From Anaerolineae bacterium UTCFX1 (GTDB taxonomy: Bacteria; Chloroflexota; Anaerolineae; Anaerolineales; Villigracilaceae), in assembly GCA_002050275.1 (NCBI GenBank), contig MWTB01000019.1, positions 112,549-176,548 on the forward strand: DNA of 64,000 bases. The letters run 5' to 3'. A program made the translations under genes and the position numbers. The notes below the pieces were generated by a model that saw nothing but the letters and a program-made list of their open reading frames with translations, made no database searches and was not told the DNA's origin. Positions 58,344 through 64,000 of the stretch are shown here, one piece after another (position 1 is the first letter of the stretch; each line of letters begins with the position of its first letter).

Positions 58344-59321
58344 TTACAGCGGAGGCGACAGCGGCTCTTTCGGCGTTGAGCGCAGATCGCTCTCAACAGC
58401 GGAGAGCAACAATTGTATACCCAATAAGACCGAAAGCATCGCCAGTATGACGGTTCCCGCCGGCGCGGGTATGTTGAGACTCGCGTAATAAATCCACTTG
58501 ACGCCGCCGAAGATCAAGCCGAACAGCAACAGCGGCGTTCCAATCAGAATATACACGCTCCCCATTGTGAAATCATAAATGAAATTTTTGAGGACGATCC
58601 GTTTGACAAAAGCGCGGAATAACTTGAACGGGAATTGAAACAAGATGCGATGGATTAGCATATTCGAGACTTCGCTGCGATAACGCGCGGGCATAGAAAT
58701 ATCTTTTACTGTCGCACCGAGCAGGTAGAGATTCGCCAGCATCGAAGTTTCAAAAAAATAACTTTTATCAATTCCTTTCAACGGCAACTGCGCCAATGCT
58801 TCAGAACGGATGGCAATAAATCCGTTCGTCGGGTCGAAGAGATTCCAGTAGCCGGTTGCGGCTTTGGAGAGGAAACCCAGCCCCATGTTGCCAATACGAC
58901 GGACGAGCGGCATTTGCTGCAACGCTCGAAAATCGCGGAAGCGATTCCCTTTTGTGTAATCCGCCTGACCTTGGATGAGCGGCGCGATCAATTCGGGAAG
59001 ATGAGTCGCATCCATCTGCCCATCGCCGTCAATTTTGACGACGATCTGCGCGCCCAGCTCAAGGGCTTTACGGAATCCCGTCAGCATGGCGCCGCCCACG
59101 CCTTGATTGATCTCATGACGGATCAACGCGATGCGTTTATCCTTTTTTGCGGCAGCGGAAACGATGGCAGAGGTGGAATCGGGCGAAGCGTCATCCACGA
59201 CGATGACATGCTTGACGTATCTCGGAATCCCTTGCAATACAGATCGAATCTCCCGCTCCACGCGGTAGCAGGGAATGACGACGGCGATGTTGTATTTTTT
59301 GAAGTCGGGAGCGGATGTCAT
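58344..59321 (-). CDS. Family 2 glycosyltransferase with C-terminal membrane helices
   Basis: A 325-residue GT-A enzyme. The N-terminus has IAVVIPCYRVEREIRSVL and VIVVDDASPDST near residue 45; VVKIDGDGQMDATHLPEL near residue 95 carries the metal D-x-D. Two hydrophobic helices near residues 230-310 anchor it, as in dolichyl-phosphate mannose synthase-like GtrB/DPM1 proteins. It would make a lipid-linked sugar donor for surface glycans, possibly used by GT-C-type enzymes such as those at 6.3-10.4 kb. Substrate not known. Confidence 0.88.
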   Translation of the reverse strand: MTSAPDFKKYNIAVVIPCYRVEREIRSVLQGIPRYVKHVIVVDDASPDSTSAIVSAAAKKDKRIALIRHEINQGVGGAMLTGFRKALELGAQIVVKIDGDGQMDATHLPELIAPLIQGQADYTKGNRFRDFRALQQMPLVRRIGNMGLGFLSKAATGYWNLFDPTNGFIAIRSEALAQLPLKGIDKSYFFETSMLANLYLLGATVKDISMPARYRSEVSNMLIHRILFQFPFKLFRAFVKRIVLKNFIYDFTMGSVYILIGTPLLLFGLIFGGVKWIYYASLNIPAPAGTVILAMLSVLLGIQLLLSAVESDLRSTPKEPLSPPL

Positions 59322-59335
59322 TTAATTTTGAATCG

Positions 59336-59410
59336 CGAAGTTTTGCACTGAGCTTGTCAAAGTGACGCAAAGATCGCGAAGTTTAAATTTTTTTCTTGGC
59401 GCGCTTAGCG
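59336..59410. repeat. Degenerate dispersed-repeat remnant
   Basis: The stretch includes CGCGAAG twice, CACTGAGCTTGTCAAAGTG and CTTGGCGCGCTTAGCGG, motifs shared with the insertion inside the kinase gene at 39341-39407. It lies between minus-strand genes. Confidence 0.45.
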
Positions 59411-59417
59411 GTGATCA

Positions 59418-61085
59418 TCACTCGACCGAAATGATAAATTGATAATGCTCCTGCCCGCCTTCCTGCACTTCGATATCCTGTTCGCGATATTTCTCGCGCA
59501 TCGCATCCGCGATACGGTTGGCTTCGGCTTGAGCAATGTTCTGCCCGTAATAAAATGTAATGAGTTCATGATCCGCCGCCTCCGCTTTCTCGAGAAACTG
59601 AACGCAGGCTTCTTCGATGGCGGGCGACGAAGCGACTAGTTTTCCGTCGAGCAACGCGATGACCTGCCCCTCTTTCACGTTCACGCCGTCAATTTCCACG
59701 TCGCGTACGGCAACAGTGATCTCTCCCGTTTTTACAGAGACGACGGCTTTGTTCATTTTCTCGACAACCGCCTCCAGCTCGTCGTCGGGCTGCAGCGCAA
59801 GCATCGCGGCGAGTCCTTGCGGAACGGAGCGCGTCGGCACGACCGCGACCTGTTTCACCGAAACATCCTTCGATTGGTTCGCCGCCATGACGATGTTCTT
59901 GTTATTCGGCAGGATAATGATCTTATCGGTCGGCAGGTCTTCAAACGATCCCAGAATATCCTGCGTAGATGGATTCATCGTCTGCCCGCCGTTGACGACC
60001 GCCGCCGCGCCGAGGCTGGCGAAGATGCGGCTCAAGCCGGCGCCCGGCGAAACGACCACTACTGCGATCTGTCCCGGCTCGACTTCGGCGAACGAGATAG
60101 CGTCGGATTTGCTTTTTTGAATATCGTCCATTTGCGCGAGAAGGTTTTCCATCGCCACTTTAGTGATCGTGCCAAGCCCCATGACATAATCAATCGGTTC
60201 GTAGCGTTTTTCAAGCGGCACATGGATGTGCATACGATACATACCGTCGCCTTCGCCCACTTGAATGGACGTGCCCATTTCTTCAAGCCGTCCGTAGAAA
60301 TTCTGCAAATCAAAATGATTCGGCGGTATAAAATCCACCACCACTTCGTAATCCTGTCCTTCTTCCACTTCGTTGAGCGCGCCCTGTAAGTTCATCGCCG
60401 AGATCGGCTGCACGCTCATCAGCGCCGCCTCCAGCGACTCGCCGTAGACGTGGCGCAACATGCCCTCCAAAATAAAGAATAAGCCTTTGCCGCCTGAGTC
60501 AACGACGCCGGCTTGTTTGAGGAGCGGCAGCAAATCGGGGGTGCGCTGCACAGCTTCGTCGGCGGCGCGAACCGCCACTTCAAGGATGGTGATCGCGTCG
60601 CTGGTGGTTTGGAGGGCGGCTTCAGTCGCGTCTGCTACGCCGCGGATGACAGTGAGGATCGTCCCTTCGACCGGCTTGACTACGCCTTTGTAGGCGGTGT
60701 CGCGCGCTTCGGCGAACCCTTTGGCGAGCGATTCGCCATCCAGCGTTTCGCGTTCTTGCACCGCGCGCGCGAACCCGCGCCAGATCTGCGAAAGGATCAC
60801 GCCCGAATTGCCGCGCGCGCCCATCAACGCGCCTTTTGCCACCGCCGCCGCCATATCGCCGATACGGCGATGTTCGAGGTCCTTGACTTCGTTCCAAGCC
60901 GATTGCATGGTCAGCGTCATGTTTGTGCCGGTGTCGCCGTCAGGCACGGGAAATACATTCAGCGCATTGACCGTTTGCTGGTTGACGCGCAACCACGTCA
61001 AGCCTGCCTCCACCAGCCGCTTCATGGATTGTCCATTAATTGTCCTTGCACGCAGTCGTTCGATACGGTTATTGTCTACAGCCAT
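59418..61085 (-). CDS. DAK2-domain protein (FakA/YloV-like)
   Basis: A 555-residue protein with an N-terminal DhaL/DAK2 nucleotide-binding domain (NVFPVPDGDTGTNM near residue 42 and GARGNSGVILSQIWRGFA near residue 90), a middle domain and a C-terminal DegV-like part. This is the layout of FakA, the ATP-binding subunit of fatty-acid kinase, and of YloV. It follows an Asp23-family gene by 18 bases, the conserved yloU-yloV pairing. The DegV-type FakB partner is not here. Role in incorporating exogenous fatty acids is family-based. Confidence 0.88.
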   Translation of the reverse strand: MAVDNNRIERLRARTINGQSMKRLVEAGLTWLRVNQQTVNALNVFPVPDGDTGTNMTLTMQSAWNEVKDLEHRRIGDMAAAVAKGALMGARGNSGVILSQIWRGFARAVQERETLDGESLAKGFAEARDTAYKGVVKPVEGTILTVIRGVADATEAALQTTSDAITILEVAVRAADEAVQRTPDLLPLLKQAGVVDSGGKGLFFILEGMLRHVYGESLEAALMSVQPISAMNLQGALNEVEEGQDYEVVVDFIPPNHFDLQNFYGRLEEMGTSIQVGEGDGMYRMHIHVPLEKRYEPIDYVMGLGTITKVAMENLLAQMDDIQKSKSDAISFAEVEPGQIAVVVVSPGAGLSRIFASLGAAAVVNGGQTMNPSTQDILGSFEDLPTDKIIILPNNKNIVMAANQSKDVSVKQVAVVPTRSVPQGLAAMLALQPDDELEAVVEKMNKAVVSVKTGEITVAVRDVEIDGVNVKEGQVIALLDGKLVASSPAIEEACVQFLEKAEAADHELITFYYGQNIAQAEANRIADAMREKYREQDIEVQEGGQEHYQFIISVE

Positions 61086-61103
61086 GCCGGTTTTGTCTCC
61101 TCT

Positions 61104-61460
61104 TTAATCAATATTGCTTACGCGTAAGCCTGCAACATGAACGTTCACGCTGTTGACAGTTAAGCCGAGCGCTTTCTCCACATGAAAACGCACCGTTTTT
61201 GAAACGCTTTCCGCCACGCTGCTGATGCGTGTGCCGTATTCGATAATGACGTTCACTTCAATGTCAATCCGATCGTCGTCATACTTCACCGCGACCCCGC
61301 GCGCGGGTTCGCGGGTAATGGATTTCACCAGCCCGTCCGCCAAATTGCGCGGAGCCAGTCCCACTACGCCATACGATTCGAGCGTCGCCTGATAAGCGAT
61401 CGTCGCCACGACGTTCGGCGAAATGTGGACGCCTCCCAAGGTTGTTAAATTTTCGCTCAT
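61104..61460 (-). CDS. Asp23/Gls24 family protein
   Basis: A 118-residue Asp23-family (YloU-like) protein. Start ATG 61460 follows GAGAGGAAC. GGVHISPNVVATIAYQATLESYGVVGLA is the typical N-terminal part, split by V-rich strands, and GVAVKYDDDRIDIEVNVIIEYG follows near residue 60. Such proteins are linked to envelope stress and membrane anchoring in Gram-positive bacteria. Paired with the DAK2 gene downstream, it probably works in membrane-lipid homeostasis. Confidence 0.88.
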   Translation of the reverse strand: MSENLTTLGGVHISPNVVATIAYQATLESYGVVGLAPRNLADGLVKSITREPARGVAVKYDDDRIDIEVNVIIEYGTRISSVAESVSKTVRFHVEKALGLTVNSVNVHVAGLRVSNID

Positions 61461-61687
61461 TGTTCCTCTCTTAGCCGTCATTGTAAGAACGTTCGCGGCA
61501 GCGGCATTGTACCCTTTCGAGCGTTCAACTTCCAGACAAGTTGGAAATCGCTTCGCGTTTTGCGGCTCGCAACGACATGGTCGTTTCTATTTTAACATCT
61601 TGCGCGCGATTTAGTCACATGGTAAAATGCCGTGCTTTCAAAAGGCGTCTGAATTGGAATTATAGCAAGGAAAGGAAATTGTACGTC

Positions 61688-61873
61688 ATGGCTAAGTGTT
61701 CTCACTGCGGAAAATCCACTACCTTTGGGCACAAGCGCTCGTTCTCTATGCGCGCCTCCAATCGAACGTTTAAACCCAACCTCCAGAAGACCATCGTCAT
61801 GGAAAAGGGTCGCGTTGTGCGCAAGGTGTTATGCACCAAGTGCATCAAGGCGATGAGCAAGTCTGTCGCGTAA
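61688..61873 (+). CDS. rpmB: Ribosomal protein bL28
   Basis: A 61-residue bL28. Two CxxC pairs (KCSHCGK at the N-terminus and LCTKCIKA near residue 50) make it the zinc-binding form. FGHKRSFSMRASNRTFKPNL is the family signature. ATG 61688 follows an AAGGAAAGG-like ribosome site. It is a single gene with its own terminator. No other ribosomal genes are nearby. Confidence 0.95.
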   Translation: MAKCSHCGKSTTFGHKRSFSMRASNRTFKPNLQKTIVMEKGRVVRKVLCTKCIKAMSKSVA

Positions 61874-61889
61874 GGATTTTGTCCCCATA

Positions 61890-61919
61890 AAAAAGTCACG
61901 GCATTTGCCGTGATTTTTT
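61890..61919 (+). terminator. Terminator of rpmB
   Basis: TCACGGC and GCCGTGA pair, flanked by A and T runs; six T follow on the plus strand. The A-run also allows it to act on the minus-strand rpe transcript. Confidence 0.85.
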
Positions 61920-61949
61920 GTTTTAAGCGCCGATACGAAGTACTGCGTG

Positions 61950-62633
61950 CTACATACTGCGTATTTGATCTTGCAACACTTTGATTCCCGCCCTTGTCCC
62001 CTTCGGGTGCTTGAAGACCGCCGTCGCCGCGACAAAGACATCTGCCCCGGCTTTCTTCATCTTCGGGAGCGTCTCCGCGTCAATACCGCCGTCCACTTCG
62101 ATGTGCGCGGACGATTTCAGCGCGTCCAATCTTTTGCGGATCTCTTTCACCTTCGCCACAGTGGATGGGATGAACTTCTGACCGGAGTAGCCGGGGTTGA
62201 CGCTCATCACTAAAATAAGATCCGCATCGCCTAACACCGCCTCGATCGCGCCGACGGGGGTGCCGGGGTTCAAGGCAACGCCGGCGCTGCATCCCAGCGA
62301 CTTAATGTGTTGCAGCGTGCGATGAATGTGCGGGCAAGCCTCAATATGAACGGTGATGTTGCTCGCGCCCGCGCCGGCAAACGACTCGAGATGCAGTTCG
62401 GGCTTTTCGATCATCAGATGTATGTCAAGCGGAAGTTTCGTCGCGCGCTTGCAGGCTTCGACAATGAACGCTCCCATCGTGATGTTCGGCACGAAATGAC
62501 CGTCCATCACGTCAATGTGAATCCAGTTCGCGCCGGCGGATTCGCACACGGCAAGTTCTTCGCCGAGGCGGGTGAAGTCCGCGGAGAGGATAGAGGGGGC
62601 GAGGAGAAGTCGCTTAGCGCGGGTTGTAGACAA
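61950..62633 (-). CDS. rpe: Ribulose-phosphate 3-epimerase
   Basis: A 227-residue TIM-barrel epimerase interconverting ribulose 5-phosphate and xylulose 5-phosphate. LLLAPSILSADFTRLGEEL is the family start, IHIDVMDGHFVPNITMG holds metal ligands, and SVNPGYSGQKFIPSTVAKV and EVDGGIDAETLP follow. The start appears to be TTG 62633, as no ATG exists before the first conserved strand. It overlaps the kinase stop by 20 bases, suggesting coupling. Confidence 0.92.
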   Translation of the reverse strand: MSTTRAKRLLLAPSILSADFTRLGEELAVCESAGANWIHIDVMDGHFVPNITMGAFIVEACKRATKLPLDIHLMIEKPELHLESFAGAGASNITVHIEACPHIHRTLQHIKSLGCSAGVALNPGTPVGAIEAVLGDADLILVMSVNPGYSGQKFIPSTVAKVKEIRKRLDALKSSAHIEVDGGIDAETLPKMKKAGADVFVAATAVFKHPKGTRAGIKVLQDQIRSM

Positions 62634-63696
62634 AGTAAATATAAATCCAAAAGGGAATCAGCCCGCCGACGGTGGCGAGGGCGAGCAAAGCAAGTCCGAT
62701 GGTCGCCCAGTCAATTTCGGGGAAAGATGAAGATGCAGGAGAGGCTGAGGGCGAGTAGACAGGTTGAGATATCGGTTGAACCGGCTCGATGAACGAGGGA
62801 GGCGGTTCGGGTTGTTGATACGTCGTCGCCGCTTCGGGAGTCAATGACAAAGCGGGGGTCGGGGGAGTCTCGCGTTGAGTCCCAAATTTGAGCAAGACGC
62901 GTCCGAGTTGGTCGGCGGTGCGATACCGCGCGGAGGGTTCTTTCGACAGAACCTTCATTACGATCTGTTCGAGCGCGGGCGGAACATCGGGGACATATTC
63001 GCTGATTGGGATAGGCTGGTCTTCGAGGTGCATCCGCGCAAGCTCCGCGCTGGTGGGTGCGTTGAACGGCAGCGCGCCAGTGAGCATTTCGTAAAGAACG
63101 ACGCCGAGCGAATACACGTCGGAGGCGGGCGAAGGCGGCTCGCCGACAGCTTGCTCGGGCGAGAAATATTGCGGCGAACCCCAGACTACGTCGGCGCGTT
63201 CGTCCGGCTGAATCGTGGAGAGGGCGCGCGCGATGCCGAAGTCGGTCACTTTGAGGCGATTATCCGGCGTGACAAGCATATTGTGCGGCTTAATGTCGCA
63301 GTGTACAAGCCCAGCGCGGTGAGCGTAGCCGATGCCGGCGCAGGCTTGTACGATGAGCGGAATCGCTTCTTCGACGGCGAAACGTCCGCGCTGACGGAGG
63401 ATAGTCTTAAGGTCTTTACCGGGCAAATATTCCATAACGATGAATAATTGCTCCGAGTCGTAGCCAAAATCGTGGACGGTGACGATGTTCGGGTGCGACA
63501 GATTCGCCGCGGCGCGCGCTTCCATTTTGAAGCGTTCGCGGAACAAAGAGTCTTGCGAATATTTTGGGAGCAGGACCTTAACCGCAACGTAGCGATCAAG
63601 CATAAGATCGCGCGCACGAAATACGTTCGACATGCCGCCTGCGCCGAGTTTTTCGAGCAGTTGGTAGCGTTGATTGAGAAGCGCGCCAGATTCCAT
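62614..63696 (-). CDS. Serine/threonine protein kinase (PknB-like, no PASTA)
   Basis: A 360-residue Hanks-type kinase. The glycine loop LGAGGMSNVFRA, lysine AVKVLL, catalytic loop VHCDIKPHNML and VTDFGIARAL are visible in the first 165 residues. The usual HRD is HCD, so it is a non-RD kinase that may not need activation-loop phosphorylation. A proline-rich linker leads to one C-terminal membrane helix (about 330-352), and no PASTA domain follows. Targets unknown. It is co-transcribed with rpe. Confidence 0.9.
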   Translation of the reverse strand: MESGALLNQRYQLLEKLGAGGMSNVFRARDLMLDRYVAVKVLLPKYSQDSLFRERFKMEARAAANLSHPNIVTVHDFGYDSEQLFIVMEYLPGKDLKTILRQRGRFAVEEAIPLIVQACAGIGYAHRAGLVHCDIKPHNMLVTPDNRLKVTDFGIARALSTIQPDERADVVWGSPQYFSPEQAVGEPPSPASDVYSLGVVLYEMLTGALPFNAPTSAELARMHLEDQPIPISEYVPDVPPALEQIVMKVLSKEPSARYRTADQLGRVLLKFGTQRETPPTPALSLTPEAATTYQQPEPPPSFIEPVQPISQPVYSPSASPASSSFPEIDWATIGLALLALATVGGLIPFWIYIYFVYNPR

Positions 63697-63728
63697 GATG
63701 AAAAGATTATATCATCTTGAAATTAATA

Positions 63729-63845
63729 GGACTTACACAAAACCCTAAAACCAAGCCGCGAATTTCGCTGATTTACGCGAATTATTTTTAAAAATTAGCG
63801 ATAATTCGTGCAATTCGCAGCAAAAGATTTCGATCTGCGTAAGTC
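63729..63845. mobile_element. Candidate MITE with terminal inverted repeats
   Basis: A 117-base non-coding element bounded by GGACTTACACA and TGCGTAAGTC, inverted copies at the ends (GACTTAC/GTAAGTC core). The interior is rich in AATTCG/CGAATT motifs that can fold into a long hairpin. It carries no frame. It resembles a miniature transposable element or large REP unit. Confidence 0.5.
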
Positions 63846-63850
63846 ATGAT

Positions 63851-63888
63851 TAACAAAAATAAACGTCTCCGCCGTCGGCGGAGACGTT
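63851..63888 (-). terminator. Terminator of the truncated permease gene
   Basis: AACGTCTCCGCC and GGCGGAGACGTT form a perfect 12-pair stem with loop GTC (63862-63888), followed on the minus strand by TATTTTTGTTA. Confidence 0.82.
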
Positions 63889-63915
63889 GTTCCTTTAGGG
63901 CGATTCCTTCTCGCG

Positions 63916-64000
63916 CTATACAAATTTTTCCCGCAGCACGGAGGAAATATAATCCATGCTGGCGACTACGATCGCAATAGCGAGCATGTTGACGCTGGCG
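63916..64000 (-). CDS. C-terminus of an ABC permease, possibly phosphonate-type PhnE
   Basis: Only the last 28 codons are inside the window, ending at TAG 63918-63916. They read SVNMLAIAIVVASMDYISS then VLREKFV, a final membrane helix with a basic tail as in PhnE-type phosphonate permeases. The gene continues past base 64000. A terminator hairpin follows it. The assignment rests on a short stretch and is tentative. Confidence 0.4.
   Translation of the reverse strand, partial: ASVNMLAIAIVVASMDYISSVLREKFV

Overview
The window looks like a chromosomal stretch from a bacterium of the phylum Chloroflexota, probably class Anaerolineae. This is inferred from overall protein style (paired BMP and dipeptide ABC operons, a mevalonate-pathway decarboxylase, a DAK2/Asp23 pair, a zinc-type L28) and not from any database search. 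Most genes are ordinary chromosomal metabolism at moderate GC. One AT-rich block at about 10.5-13.8 kb looks acquired. No rRNA, tRNA, CRISPR array or prophage was seen.

Layout. 1-6.2 kb: 3'-truncated threonine synthase, then a nucleoside-type BMP ABC importer operon. 6.3-18.7 kb: envelope and glycan genes (two paralogous GT-C-like membrane proteins, flippase-like protein, methyltransferase, two FemAB-like acyltransferases, polysaccharide deacetylase), interrupted by an acquired block with an MvaI/BcnI-type restriction-modification pair, a RelE/Xre toxin-antitoxin pair and a duplicated 3' fragment of the flippase gene. 18.8-28.0 kb: ClC transporter, then a minus-strand purine catabolism operon (8-oxoguanine deaminase-like, adenine deaminase, GntR regulator, YgeY-like hydrolase, YgeW-like carbamoyltransferase, carbamate kinase). 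28.1-33.4 kb: aspartate-family biosynthesis (aspartokinase behind a predicted Met/Thr leader-peptide attenuator, asd, then a SAM-I riboswitch with metY and metA). 33.5-36 kb: CoA-ester lyase, MaoC and biotin-carrier genes. 36-44 kb: cold-shock protein, RlmB, a shortened GH1, a Gam-like protein, an antibiotic-kinase homologue and a heterodimeric ABC exporter. 44-48 kb: dipeptide-type importer whose binding protein appears circularly permuted. 48-64 kb: AmrS, MobA, USP, class V aminotransferase, mevalonate decarboxylase, SDR, GNAT, diguanylate cyclase, Nudix, adenosine deaminase, a DsbA/FrnE-like gene with in-frame UGA (predicted selenocysteine), glycosyltransferase, DAK2/Asp23, rpmB, rpe, a Ser/Thr kinase, and the end of a PhnE-like permease.

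How it fits together. The nucleoside importer, adenosine deaminase and purine operon suggest salvage and catabolism of purines, with carbamate kinase as a possible ATP-yielding last step. The aspartate-family genes carry two separate transcription-attenuation devices, one leader peptide and one riboswitch. The strongest leads for novelty are the aspartokinase attenuator, the circularly permuted binding protein and the predicted selenoprotein. All three rest on direct reading of the sequence plus family knowledge, without computed folds or alignments.
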